From contig NZ_JBCHVB010000007.1 in assembly GCF_039023475.1 (NCBI RefSeq), positions 1-64,000 of the forward strand: a DNA stretch of 64,000 nucleotides. Reading direction: 5' to 3'. Origin of the DNA: Erwinia sp039023475 (lineage in GTDB: Bacteria > Pseudomonadota > Gammaproteobacteria > Enterobacterales > Enterobacteriaceae). The position numbers were made by a program, and so were the translations under genes. Of this stretch, positions 26,306-34,994 are shown piece after piece (position 1 is the stretch's first letter; each line of letters begins with the position of its first letter). Under the pieces are notes generated by a model, which was given only the letters and a program-made list of their open reading frames with translations, was not told the origin of the DNA and did no database searches.

Positions 26306-27373
26306 TCAGAATTTCTCGCTGGCTTCGCTGGCATCGTCAGCTTCCGCTGCCGTTGGCGTAAAATCAGGCTTGTCGTCCGGATTGCTCAGCAGCGTGGCAC
26401 GCAGCTTCGCATCAATCTCGTTAGCAATGGCCGGGTTTTCCTTCAGAAAGTTACCGGCGTTCGCTTTACCCTGACCAATTTTATCGCCGTTATAGCTGTA
26501 CCAGGCACCCGCTTTTTCGATCAGCTTGTGCTTCACGCCCAGGTCAACCAGCTCGCCGTAAATGTTGATGCCTTCGCCATACATAATCTGGAACTCGGCC
26601 TGCTTGAACGGGGCGGCAACTTTGTTTTTCACCACCTTCACGCGGGTTTCACTCCCGACCACTTCATCGCCCTCTTTGATGGCGCCGATGCGGCGGATGT
26701 CCAGGCGAACAGAGGCATAGAACTTCAGCGCGTTACCGCCGGTCGTGGTTTCGGGGTTACCGAACATCACGCCGATTTTCATACGGATCTGGTTGATGAA
26801 GATCAGCAGGGTGCCGGAGTTTTTCAGGTTGCCTGCCAGCTTACGCATCGCCTGACTCATCATACGCGCCGCCAGGCCCATGTGAGAATCACCGATTTCA
26901 CCTTCGATCTCCGCTTTCGGCGTCAGTGCCGCCACGGAGTCAACGATGATGACGTCAACCGCACCGGAACGCGCCAGCGCATCGCAGATTTCCAGCGCCT
27001 GCTCACCGGTATCCGGCTGCGAGCAGAGCAGATTATCGATATCCACGCCCAGCTTTTTCGCATAGACCGGATCAAGGGCGTGTTCCGCATCGATAAAGGC
27101 ACAGGTTTTTCCTTTGCGCTGTGCAGAGGCAATCACCTGCAGCGTCAGCGTGGTTTTCCCTGAGGATTCTGGTCCGTAAATTTCGACAATACGTCCCATT
27201 GGCAGACCGCCCGCGCCCAGCGCGATATCCAGCGACAGGGAACCGGTAGAGATGGTTTCCACGTCCATGGTACGGTCTTCACCCAGGCGCATGATGGAGC
27301 CTTTACCAAACTGTTTTTCAATCTGGCCCAGCGCTGCTGCCAGTGCTTTTTGTTTGTTTTCGTCAATAGCCAT
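26306..27373 (-). CDS. recA: Recombinase A
   Basis: Forms nucleoprotein filaments on ssDNA, catalyses strand exchange and promotes self-cleavage of LexA and UmuD-type proteins. 355 residues. Walker A GPESSGKTTLTLQ near residue 66, catalytic Glu region, L1/L2 loops (SHMGLAARMMSQAMRKL; TTGGNALKFYASVRLDIRR), acidic C-terminus. Controlled by the LexA box upstream; relevant to the SOS-controlled prophage genes at 61 kb. Confidence 0.99.
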   Translation of the reverse strand: MAIDENKQKALAAALGQIEKQFGKGSIMRLGEDRTMDVETISTGSLSLDIALGAGGLPMGRIVEIYGPESSGKTTLTLQVIASAQRKGKTCAFIDAEHALDPVYAKKLGVDIDNLLCSQPDTGEQALEICDALARSGAVDVIIVDSVAALTPKAEIEGEIGDSHMGLAARMMSQAMRKLAGNLKNSGTLLIFINQIRMKIGVMFGNPETTTGGNALKFYASVRLDIRRIGAIKEGDEVVGSETRVKVVKNKVAAPFKQAEFQIMYGEGINIYGELVDLGVKHKLIEKAGAWYSYNGDKIGQGKANAGNFLKENPAIANEIDAKLRATLLSNPDDKPDFTPTAAEADDASEASEKF

Positions 27374-27438
27374 TTCAACTCCTAATCATGCGGGGTAAAG
27401 ACGCGCTTGGCGGCTTTGCTCATGTTCAATACGGGGAT

Positions 27439-27467
27439 AATTATACTGTATAGTCATACAGTATCAA
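27439..27467 (-). promoter_or_regulatory. recA promoter with LexA box
   Basis: Minus strand -35 TTGATA (27467-27462), 16-bp spacer, -10 TATAAT (27445-27440). The spacer is filled by a near-consensus LexA operator TACTGTATGACTATACAGTA (27463-27444). Same architecture as E. coli recA. Confidence 0.95.
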
Positions 27468-27469
27468 GT

Positions 27470-27964
27470 TTATTTTTTGAGAAAATACGTACGGAGGTTC
27501 AGCAGCGCGCAGGCCGTGGCCTGACGACGAACGGCCTCGCGATCGCCGCTAAAAACCTCCCGCAGCGCCAGCGTCGGCTCTCCCTGGGCGGCGAAGCCGA
27601 ACCAGACAGTACCCACCGGTTTTTCATCGGAACCGCCGTCAGGCCCGGCAATACCGCTTACGGAAAGGGCGAATTGCGCCTTCGCTGCTGCTCTTGCCCC
27701 TTCAGCCATCTCTTTGACCACCTGCTCGCTGACGGCGCCCGCCTGCTCAAGCGACGCCGTCGTGACGCCCACCAGCTCCTGTTTCGCCTCGTTGCTGTAG
27801 GTTACAAAGCCGCGTTCAAACCACTGCGAGCTACCGGCGATATCGGTCAGCACTTTTGCTATCCAGCCGCCGGTGCAGGACTCCGCCGTGGTCAGGGTGG
27901 CGCCAAGATCCCTCAGGCGCTCGCCCACATCGGCGCTCAACTGCGCCAGTTCCTTATCCGTCAT
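27470..27964 (-). CDS. pncC: Nicotinamide-nucleotide amidase PncC
   Basis: Deamidates NMN to nicotinate mononucleotide, recycling pyridine nucleotides. 164 residues of the CinA C-terminal family; TTAESCTGGWIAKVLTDIAGSS contains the catalytic Ser and neighbours, GFVTYSNEAK and SGIAGPDGG are conserved. Start ATG 27964 (MTDKEL) follows E. coli; two ATG codons just upstream are alternatives. Precedes recA as in E. coli. Confidence 0.93.
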   Translation of the reverse strand: MTDKELAQLSADVGERLRDLGATLTTAESCTGGWIAKVLTDIAGSSQWFERGFVTYSNEAKQELVGVTTASLEQAGAVSEQVVKEMAEGARAAAKAQFALSVSGIAGPDGGSDEKPVGTVWFGFAAQGEPTLALREVFSGDREAVRRQATACALLNLRTYFLKK

Positions 27965-28095
27965 CATCATTCAGAGGCTCCCTTAGCGAAATGATCGTCA
28001 GATTAACATTATTCCAGGTCGTCACGCTCGGAAATGGCCGGCTATGCGATCGCCTTTCCAGTCGCAGCGGCGGCTTGCGAAACCGTCACCGGCGT

Positions 28096-28869
28096 TCAGC
28101 TTTTCTTCGCCACCATAAACAGCCGCGGATAGGGCATCAGCACGCTACCATCCTGGCGGGGCTGATAAGCGGCCGTAAGTTCTGCGAGGTAGTGCGCAAG
28201 ATAGGCCGCCTGTTCCTCTTCTTGCAGCGGCGAAAGAAAAGGCCGCAGCCCGGTGGATCTTAGCCACTCAACCATCGCAGAATGAGAAGACATGACGTGA
28301 TAGTAGGTGGTTCGCCAGATATCCACCGTGCAACCCGCCGAACTCAGCAAATCATAGTAGGCTTCCGTCGTTAGCAGGCGTTTCCGGTGGCCAGGATCGT
28401 GATTAATTTTATCCTGCCAGGGTCCGTTTTCAGCCACTTTGCGCATCAGGCTATGGGTGGGTTGATCGAGGTTATCCGGCATCTGCACCGCCAGCACGCC
28501 CCCTTTGGCCAGTTGTTCAACCAGTGACGGCAGCAGCGTGTCATGATCGCTCAGCCACTGTAATGATGCGTTGGCATAAATAAGGTCCTGCGGCGAACTG
28601 GCTTGCCAGGCCTGGATATCCGCCTGCTCGAACCGACAGTCGGGAAGACGCTGAAGCGCCTGTTCCAGCATAGCCTGCGAACTGTCCAGGCCGGTGATGC
28701 GCGCCTGCGGCCAGGTCTGATGAAGCAGCGCGGTACTGTTGCCCGGGCCACAGCCCAGATCGGTGATATGCTGTACGTCACGTAGCGGGATCCGGGTAAC
28801 TAGCTCTTTTGCCGGCCGGGTCCGCTCAGCTTCAAACTGCCGGTAGAGATCGGGGTTCCAGTCTGTCAT
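28096..28869 (-). CDS. tam: Trans-aconitate 2-methyltransferase
   Basis: SAM-dependent methyltransferase that esterifies trans-aconitate, a by-product inhibitor of aconitase. 257 residues. SAM motif I DLGCGPGNSTALL (about 35-47), motif post-I ITGLDSS, IYANASLQWLSDH; overall close to E. coli Tam (MSDWNPSLY start; here MTDWNPDLY). In this genome it sits between pncC and mltB. Confidence 0.92.
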   Translation of the reverse strand: MTDWNPDLYRQFEAERTRPAKELVTRIPLRDVQHITDLGCGPGNSTALLHQTWPQARITGLDSSQAMLEQALQRLPDCRFEQADIQAWQASSPQDLIYANASLQWLSDHDTLLPSLVEQLAKGGVLAVQMPDNLDQPTHSLMRKVAENGPWQDKINHDPGHRKRLLTTEAYYDLLSSAGCTVDIWRTTYYHVMSSHSAMVEWLRSTGLRPFLSPLQEEEQAAYLAHYLAELTAAYQPRQDGSVLMPYPRLFMVAKKS

Positions 28870-29026
28870 CTTTTTCTCTTATTTAAGATCGACTCTGCCT
28901 GATTAACTTTAGAAGCTCTTTGCGTCAGGGCAAAGGCGCAATTACCGCAGAACGCCTTTTCATCACGCTGAGCGGGCCCAGCCCACTTCAGATTCACGCA
29001 TTACTGGAACAGGGAAATGCAGGAAA

Positions 29027-30202
29027 ATGCGTACGGCCTCACTCTATTTTTCTTTTTTGATCATGCTGATGCTGGCAGGTTGCTCCGGCTCTCCGCCAGC
29101 ATTACCGCCCTCCGGCCAGATCACTTTCGCGCAATATCAGCATGACATCACGAGCTGGGTGCAGCAGCACAGACAGTTTCAGAGCCAGGACAGGCAAACG
29201 GAACTTCGCTGGAACACGCCACAGGAGTGGCGCCCGGACGGCCCGGCGAAAAAGGGCATACTGCTGATCCACGGTCTGGGCGACGCCCCCGGTTCCTTTA
29301 CGGATATTGCGCCCGAACTGGCAAAGCAGGGTTTTCTGGTACGCAGCGTACTGTTGCCCGGACATGGCACGCAGCCAAAAGATTTGAGCGCCATCTCCGT
29401 GAATGACTGGCGACGCGTGGTCAATGAGCAGGCGGCGATTCTGCAAAAGGATTCAGGTAAAATCTGGCTGGGCGGTTTTTCCACCGGGGCTAATCTGGCG
29501 ATTGAATATGCCTACCGTAATCCTGAGGTTCAGGGGATGGTTCTGTTTTCCCCCGCCGTCAGGGCCAACGAACCGCTGGTCGCTCTGACGCCTTTCATCG
29601 TGCCTTTCCGTCAGTGGCTGAAGGCGCCACGCGACGGTTACCCTCAACAGCGCGCCACGCGCTATATGAGGGTGCCGACCAACGGGTTTGCCCAGTTCTG
29701 GTACTCCAGCCGTGCAGCGCAGGCGGTGCTGAACCGTCATGCTTATGATAAACCGGTGCTGATGGTCATGACTGAACATGATTCGGTGCTGGATACGCCG
29801 GGACTGCTGAAAGATTTTGACCGCCAGTTTACCTCGCCGCGAAGCCGCCTGATCTGGTACGGCAATCCCCAACCCGAGCGGGTGCTGTCACGGCGGGTGC
29901 TGGTGCGGCCGGATACCCTCCCCCGTCAGCACATCAGTCAGTTTTCGCATATGTCGGTGCTGTTTTCTCCGCAAAACCCGGTTTACGGCATTAGCGGAAG
30001 CGATCGGATGTGTGAGAATGGGCAGCGCGACGAGGATTATCTTGCCTGTCGTCAGGGGGCGGAAGTGTGGTTTTCGGCCTGGGGCTATCGGGAAAGCGGG
30101 AAAATTCACGCCCGGCTGACCTGGAACCCCTGGTTTAGCTGGCAAAACGGCGTAATGGACCAGGTCGTGAACGGAGAAGAGGCTAAGCCGGATGCAGAAT
30201 AG
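29027..30202 (+). CDS. Alpha/beta-hydrolase lipoprotein (esterase-like)
   Basis: Predicted membrane-anchored serine hydrolase. Signal peptide with lipobox LMLAGC; Cys19 would be lipidated, followed by Ser, suggesting outer-membrane sorting. The fold elements are LLIHGLGDAPGSF (oxyanion region, 79-91), nucleophile elbow GGFSTGAN with Ser152, acid candidate Asp252 or Asp256 in TEHDSVLD and His302 or His308 in QHISQFSHMS. Between the core and C-terminus is a segment with two Cys (CENGQRDEDYLAC) that may form a disulfide. Substrate unknown; no operon partner. AGGAAA provides a ribosome site. Confidence 0.82.
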   Translation: MRTASLYFSFLIMLMLAGCSGSPPALPPSGQITFAQYQHDITSWVQQHRQFQSQDRQTELRWNTPQEWRPDGPAKKGILLIHGLGDAPGSFTDIAPELAKQGFLVRSVLLPGHGTQPKDLSAISVNDWRRVVNEQAAILQKDSGKIWLGGFSTGANLAIEYAYRNPEVQGMVLFSPAVRANEPLVALTPFIVPFRQWLKAPRDGYPQQRATRYMRVPTNGFAQFWYSSRAAQAVLNRHAYDKPVLMVMTEHDSVLDTPGLLKDFDRQFTSPRSRLIWYGNPQPERVLSRRVLVRPDTLPRQHISQFSHMSVLFSPQNPVYGISGSDRMCENGQRDEDYLACRQGAEVWFSAWGYRESGKIHARLTWNPWFSWQNGVMDQVVNGEEAKPDAE

Positions 30203-30211
30203 CTCGCTGTG

Positions 30212-30237
30212 AAAAAGACCGGCCTGGCTGGCCGGTC
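30212..30237 (-). terminator. mltB terminator
   Basis: Eight-bp stem GACCGGCC / GGCCGGTC followed by T5 on the minus strand, 31 bp past the mltB stop. Confidence 0.8.
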
Positions 30238-30267
30238 ACTGTAGCGACGACAACGGCCGTAAAGCCG

Positions 30268-31344
30268 TTACAGACCGCCTCTGGCATCGCGTACCGCCAG
30301 GCCCAGCTGCCAGACGGCCATTGCGTAATGGGTACTGTGGTTATAGCGGGTAATGGTGTAGAAGTTCGGCAGACCGAACCAGTACTGATAGCTTTTACCC
30401 ATATCAAACCGCAGCAGGCTCACCTGCTGGTTATCATCCAGCCGGACTTCCGACCTGTAGCCCGCCGCAGCGAGGAATGAGACAGAGTAACGGGCGTTAA
30501 AGCCGGTCTTCAGTTCGCTGTCGCTCTCGCTGACCGGCAGCGCTACCGTGCCATCCTTCAGCCAGCCATGCGCGCTGAAATAGTGCGCGACGCTGCCGAT
30601 AGCATCGACCGGATCCCAGAGGTTGATGTGCCCATCACCGTTAAAATCCACCGCGTAACTTTTGAACGAGGAGGGCATAAACTGGCCGTAGCCCATCGCG
30701 CCGGCATAAGAGCCCCGCAGATCCAGCGGATCGTCACCTTCCTCACGCGCCATCAGCAGAAAGGTTTCCAGCTCGCTGCTGAAAAAGGCGGCCCGGCGCG
30801 GATAGTTAAACGCCAGCGTGGCGAGCGCATCAATAATACGCGTTTTACCCATCACGCGTCCCCAGCGGGTCTCCACGCCGATAATGCCCACAATGATTTC
30901 CGGCGGTACGCCGTAGGTTTGATAAGCACGCTGAAGCGCGTCCTGGTACTGATTCCAGAATGCCACACCGTTCTGCACGTTCGAGGGCGTGATGAATTTC
31001 GCACGGTAGCGTATCCAGGCACCGTTAGGCCCGGTGGGGCCCTGCGTTGTTGGTGCCTGGCGATCCATCAGCCGGATCACCCAGTCCAGATTTTTGGTCT
31101 GCGCCAGCACGTTATGCAGCTGCTGACGGTCAAAGTTATGTTCGCGCACCATTTTATCGATAAACGCCTGCGCGGCCGGACTGGTGGCAAAGTCGCCATT
31201 CAGCGGAGCCACATTGTGCGAAGGGTCTAACAGGAAACGGTCGCCGCCCTGAAAAGGGTTGCCGTGCGGTTCAGGCGGCGGCGCTTTGCTGCTACAGGCG
31301 GACAACAGAAGCAGCGCAGGTAAAAATGTGGCCAGATGACGCAT
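30268..31344 (-). CDS. mltB: Membrane-bound lytic murein transglycosylase B
   Basis: Cleaves glycan strands of peptidoglycan forming 1,6-anhydro-muropeptides; outer-membrane lipoprotein. 358 residues (E. coli 361). Lipobox LLLSAC with Cys17. Family 3 catalytic Glu158 in GIIGVETRWGR, SLT_2 motifs GSYAGAMGYGQFMPSSFKSYAVDFNGDGHINLWDP with an EF-hand-like DFNGDGHINL loop. Confidence 0.96.
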   Translation of the reverse strand: MRHLATFLPALLLLSACSSKAPPPEPHGNPFQGGDRFLLDPSHNVAPLNGDFATSPAAQAFIDKMVREHNFDRQQLHNVLAQTKNLDWVIRLMDRQAPTTQGPTGPNGAWIRYRAKFITPSNVQNGVAFWNQYQDALQRAYQTYGVPPEIIVGIIGVETRWGRVMGKTRIIDALATLAFNYPRRAAFFSSELETFLLMAREEGDDPLDLRGSYAGAMGYGQFMPSSFKSYAVDFNGDGHINLWDPVDAIGSVAHYFSAHGWLKDGTVALPVSESDSELKTGFNARYSVSFLAAAGYRSEVRLDDNQQVSLLRFDMGKSYQYWFGLPNFYTITRYNHSTHYAMAVWQLGLAVRDARGGL

Positions 31345-31477
31345 TCAATATCCAGTTTGGAGAGCGGAACAGTAGCACTTATGTTAGAGCATCGCCCTCA
31401 AACTTGAAAACAGATGTTATGTAAATCTCCCCCTGCATTTGCCCTTTGTTTGGATCGCTTTCACGGCCAGAAACCCA

Positions 31478-31506
31478 TTGACACTCTAAAAATAAAACGC
31501 TATTTC
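31478..31506 (+). promoter_or_regulatory. Promoter of the DJ-1/PfpI gene
   Basis: Perfect -35 TTGACA (31478-31483), 17-bp A-rich spacer and TATTTC (31501-31506) as a moderate -10, 37 bp before the ATG. Confidence 0.65.
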
Positions 31507-31542
31507 ATTTATTGGGAAATTTGCGTTTAATCAGGAGGAGTA

Positions 31543-32130
31543 ATGAGCAAACAGGCTGCTGTGCTGCTGGCCCCGGGCTTTGAAGAGGCGGAGGCATTTA
31601 TTCTGATCGACGTGCTGAACCGTCTGCACGTTAAGGTAACGACCGTTGCCTGCCACGATTCCCGCGAGGTGCTCAGCTACCATGCCGTACCGGTGGTAGC
31701 CGATGTGCTGCTGGCGGGGCTGGAGCGGGAATTTGATGCCGTGGTCATCCCTGGCGGCCCGGAAGGGACCGTCAACCTGGCGGCGAACCCGCTGGTCACT
31801 GACTTTATTCGTCGACACGACGAGGCGGGAAAATGGATCGCGCCCATCTGTTCCGCAGCGGCCCGCGTGCTGGGCGGCCATCACCTGCTGAAAGGACGCC
31901 GCTATACCTGTTCCGGCGACCTTTATAAAGGCGTCAGCGATGGCGTCTACACCGGCGAAGATGTGGCGGAGGAGGGTAATCTGATCAGCGGAAAAGGCCT
32001 GGGGGTAACCTTTGACTTTGCCTTCCAGCTCGCCTGGCGGCTGACCGGCGACACGGCGACCGCCGATTTCCAGGCAGAGCATATCTATTACGATAACTGG
32101 CGCTCCGACAGCGGTATCAACGCCCGGTAG
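31543..32130 (+). CDS. DJ-1/PfpI family protein
   Basis: 195 residues, DJ-1/ThiJ/PfpI fold. Nucleophile Cys103 in APICSAAARVL and the conserved Glu15 in PGFEEAEAF support a DJ-1-type Cys/Glu site, as in YajL, which acts as a chaperone or glyoxalase/deglycase against oxidative and carbonyl stress. It is a distinct relative rather than YajL itself (low identity beyond the motifs). Strong AGGAGGAG ribosome site. Confidence 0.82.
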   Translation: MSKQAAVLLAPGFEEAEAFILIDVLNRLHVKVTTVACHDSREVLSYHAVPVVADVLLAGLEREFDAVVIPGGPEGTVNLAANPLVTDFIRRHDEAGKWIAPICSAAARVLGGHHLLKGRRYTCSGDLYKGVSDGVYTGEDVAEEGNLISGKGLGVTFDFAFQLAWRLTGDTATADFQAEHIYYDNWRSDSGINAR

Positions 32131-32136
32131 TTATGC

Positions 32137-32161
32137 CGTCGGCAGGGCTGCCCCGCCGACG
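32137..32161. terminator. GC hairpin at the end of the fucose operon
   Basis: Stem CGTCGGC / GCCGACG between the convergent PfpI gene and lldD. No T tract is present, so terminator function is uncertain. Confidence 0.35.
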
Positions 32162-32167
32162 CACTTC

Positions 32168-33304
32168 CTACACCGGAACCAGCGAATCACGGCTGATGTC
32201 GGCCACCGATTTGGCACCGGTCAGGGTCATCGCCACGCGCATCTCCTTCTCAATAAGCGTCAGCAAATTCACTACCCCCGCTTCACCCGCCGCCGCTAAA
32301 GCGTAAACAAAGGCCCTGCCCAGCAGCACGCTGTCAGCGCCCAGCGCGATCATCCGCACCACGTCCAGTCCGGTACGAATGCCGGAATCCGCCAGAATGG
32401 CGATATCGCCTTTTACCGCATCGGCAATGGCGGGCAGCGCGCGGGCGCTCGAGAGCACCCCATCCAGCTGACGACCGCCGTGGTTGGAGACCACAATGCC
32501 GTCTGCGCCAAAGCTCACGGCATCCTTCGCATCCTGAGGATCAAGGATGCCTTTGATGATCATCGGGCCTTTCCAGAACTCGCGGATCCACTCAAGATCT
32601 TTCCAGGAGATGGAAGGATCGAAGTTGGCGCCCAGCCAGCCGATATAATCTTCCAGCGTGGTGGGCTTACCGCGATAGGCGGAAACGTTGCCCAGATCGT
32701 GAGGTTTGCCGTTCAGCCCGACGTCCCAGGCCCACTGCGGATGCATCATCGCCTGAACCATACGCCGCGACGCCGCTTTCGGTCCGCTCATGCCGGAGTG
32801 CGCATCACGGTAGCGTGCGCCGGGAACCGGCATATCGACCGTGAAGATCAATGTTTTCACGCCGGCAGCCTGCGCCCGCTCCAGCGCGTTACGCATAAAA
32901 CCGCGATCTTTCAGCACGTAGAGCTGGAACCACATTGGCCGGTCAATGGCCGGGGCCACCTCTTCGATCGGGCAAACGGAAACGGTAGAAAGGGTAAAAG
33001 GGATACCTTTACTGGCGGCGGCGCGGGCCGCCTGCACCTCACCCCGCCGGGCATACATGCCGGTCAGGCCGACCGGTGCCAGGATCACCGGCATCGCCAG
33101 TTCTTCGCCGAACAGCGTGGTGTTCAGGCTCAGCTCAGACATGTTTTTCAGGATGCGCTGGCGTAGCGCGATATCGGCGAGGTCGCCGGTATTACGCCAC
33201 AGGGTATGTTCTCCATAGGCTCCACCATCAATATAGTGAAACAAAAAGGGGGGCAGCCTGCGCTGCGCTGCCGCCCGATAGTCCGTTGATGCAGATATGA
33301 TCAT
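32168..33304 (-). CDS. lldD: L-lactate dehydrogenase (quinone), FMN-dependent
   Basis: Membrane-associated flavoenzyme oxidising L-lactate to pyruvate with electrons to the quinone pool. 378 residues, close to E. coli LldD (396) over its whole length but ending at about residue 378, so it lacks the short C-terminal tail. FMN/substrate motifs: APVGLTGMYARRGEVQAA, SNHGGRQLDGV (active-site His and Arg), ADSGIRTGLDVV, LGADSVLLGRAF. In this operon it follows the permease by 15 bp instead of sitting in lldPRD. Placement suggests it disposes of the L-lactate released by the diketo-acid hydrolase encoded upstream. Confidence 0.93.
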   Translation of the reverse strand: MIISASTDYRAAAQRRLPPFLFHYIDGGAYGEHTLWRNTGDLADIALRQRILKNMSELSLNTTLFGEELAMPVILAPVGLTGMYARRGEVQAARAAASKGIPFTLSTVSVCPIEEVAPAIDRPMWFQLYVLKDRGFMRNALERAQAAGVKTLIFTVDMPVPGARYRDAHSGMSGPKAASRRMVQAMMHPQWAWDVGLNGKPHDLGNVSAYRGKPTTLEDYIGWLGANFDPSISWKDLEWIREFWKGPMIIKGILDPQDAKDAVSFGADGIVVSNHGGRQLDGVLSSARALPAIADAVKGDIAILADSGIRTGLDVVRMIALGADSVLLGRAFVYALAAAGEAGVVNLLTLIEKEMRVAMTLTGAKSVADISRDSLVPV

Positions 33305-33319
33305 CTACTCTCCTGCCTG

Positions 33320-34552
33320 TTAGTGATGCGCTCGCTGCCGGAGTCCGTAAGCCAGTACCACAGCGAAACAAAGTAAGGGTAAAGCATAGGCGACTGCGGT
33401 ACTGTACCGGTCCGCGACAGCGCCCATCAGGTAAGGCATGATCGCGCCCCCCACAATCGCCATAATCATCAGCGAGCTGGCGCGCTTTGTCTGTTTGCCC
33501 ATGTTTTTGACACCCATGGCGAACAGCGTGGGGAACATAATCGACATAAAGAAAAATACCGCGACCAGCGCAATCACCGACAGGGTCTCCACCCCCGAGA
33601 CCACGACGGCGCAGAGCAGAATATTGATGGCGGCGTAGACCACCAGCAGCGTGGCCGGACGCACGCGTCCCATCAGCCAGGTGCTGAAAAAGCGCCCAAC
33701 CATAAAACTAATCATCGCAACCGAGAGCAGATAAGAGGCGTTCTGGTTAGAGAGGCTCTGCCAGTGCTCGGTAGTGTAGTTGATAAAAAAGGCGCCTACG
33801 CCGACCTGGGCCGCAACATAAAAAAATTGTGCGATCACGCCGCCGGTAAAATGGCCATGCTGCCAGAGGCTTTTGCTCTCTCCGCTGCTCTCCTCCGCCT
33901 CCTGCGCACGAATATCCGGCAGGCGCGTACGGCCAAACACAAAGGCAATCACCAGCACCAGTACGGCGATGACCACATAGGTGGTTTTTACCGAGGCCAG
34001 TCCTTCTGTGGTGGTCCCCTGGGTGGCGGAAAAGAACAGCGAGCCGCCGATCACCGGCCCGATAAACTGCCCCAGGCCGTTAAAAGATTGCGCCAGGTTC
34101 AGACGCCGCTCTGCGCCGGAAGGATCGCCCAGCACCGTGGCATAGGGGTTTGCTGCCGTCTCAAGGCATCCGAGGCCGAGTGCGATGACAAACAGCGCTA
34201 ACAAAAACAGCGTAAAGCTGGCCGCCGCCGCCGCAGGGACAAACAGCAGCGCGCCCAGCGCATAGAGGCAAAGCCCCACCAGCACGCCCGCCTTATAACC
34301 GTAACGGTCCATAAAGAAGCCAGCCGGCAGCGCGATCACAAAATAAGCGCCAAAGTAGGCCGCCTGCAGCAGCCCGGACTGCGCCTTGGTGACGTGAAGG
34401 ACCTCCTGAAAATGTTTATTCAGCACGTCCAGCAGGCCGTAAGATAGCCCCCACAGGAAAAACAGGACGGTGACCAGGGTAAAGGCTACCCGGTAGTTTG
34501 AGACGGCGTTCTGCCCGCGCCATGCCGGTGCAGTCGTTTTATTAACGAGCAT
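33320..34552 (-). CDS. fucP: L-fucose:H+ symporter-type MFS permease
   Basis: 410-residue major-facilitator protein of the FHS family with about 12 hydrophobic segments. Close to E. coli FucP in FLWGLSYGLLDVLNKHFQ, AGFFMDRYGYKAGVLVGL, GLGCLETAANPYATVLG and RRLNLAQSFNGLGQ, so uptake of L-fucose or a similar 6-deoxy sugar is likely. Start chosen at ATG 34552 (MLVNKTT), with GAGGAA 8 nt upstream; the frame is open to 34594. Family membership is certain; the exact substrate is inferred from neighbours. Confidence 0.85.
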   Translation of the reverse strand: MLVNKTTAPAWRGQNAVSNYRVAFTLVTVLFFLWGLSYGLLDVLNKHFQEVLHVTKAQSGLLQAAYFGAYFVIALPAGFFMDRYGYKAGVLVGLCLYALGALLFVPAAAAASFTLFLLALFVIALGLGCLETAANPYATVLGDPSGAERRLNLAQSFNGLGQFIGPVIGGSLFFSATQGTTTEGLASVKTTYVVIAVLVLVIAFVFGRTRLPDIRAQEAEESSGESKSLWQHGHFTGGVIAQFFYVAAQVGVGAFFINYTTEHWQSLSNQNASYLLSVAMISFMVGRFFSTWLMGRVRPATLLVVYAAINILLCAVVVSGVETLSVIALVAVFFFMSIMFPTLFAMGVKNMGKQTKRASSLMIMAIVGGAIMPYLMGAVADRYSTAVAYALPLLCFAVVLAYGLRQRAHH

Positions 34553-34631
34553 ATTTCGTTCCTCGGTAGCTGTTGCCAGTACAGCGAAAAACACCGGCAG
34601 AGAGATTAGGGTTTCTGCACAACGCAGCGAT

Positions 34632-34994
34632 TCAGTAGTCGGACCGGTCCTGCTCCCTGAGGCAAAATATTTTCTCCATCGCCCGCCATTTTTCCCCCGG
34701 CGGCGTCCAGGGAGTGGGACGCTGGTACTTCCACATCAGCGCCTCCCACTCGCACACTTTTGGGTCGCGCTCGCTTGCACGGGCGAAGCGTTCGCTGTCG
34801 AAACCGGCGGCGGTTTCCATCACCATCACCAGCCGGTTGCCCAGCAGATAAATCTCCATATCGACGATGCCATACTGCCGCAGATGCTGCGTAATCTCGG
34901 GCCAGATACGGCGATGATGCTGGCGGTATTCCGCTATCAGCTGCGCATCATCGGCCAGATCCAGCGCCTGGCAATAGCGCCGCCCGCCCTTCAC
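34632..34994 (-). CDS. L-fucose/L-rhamnose mutarotase (RhaM family)
   Basis: 120 residues of the L-rhamnose mutarotase superfamily (COG3254), a dimeric ferredoxin-like barrel that interconverts sugar anomers. Conserved His in EYRQHHRRIWPEI, YGIVDMEIYLLGNRLVMVME and the Trp-rich CEWEALMWKYQ. Supplies the anomer used by the dehydrogenase. Its ATG overlaps the stop of the SDR gene by 4 bp, so translation is coupled. Confidence 0.82.
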   Translation of the reverse strand: MKGGRRYCQALDLADDAQLIAEYRQHHRRIWPEITQHLRQYGIVDMEIYLLGNRLVMVMETAAGFDSERFARASERDPKVCEWEALMWKYQRPTPWTPPGEKWRAMEKIFCLREQDRSDY

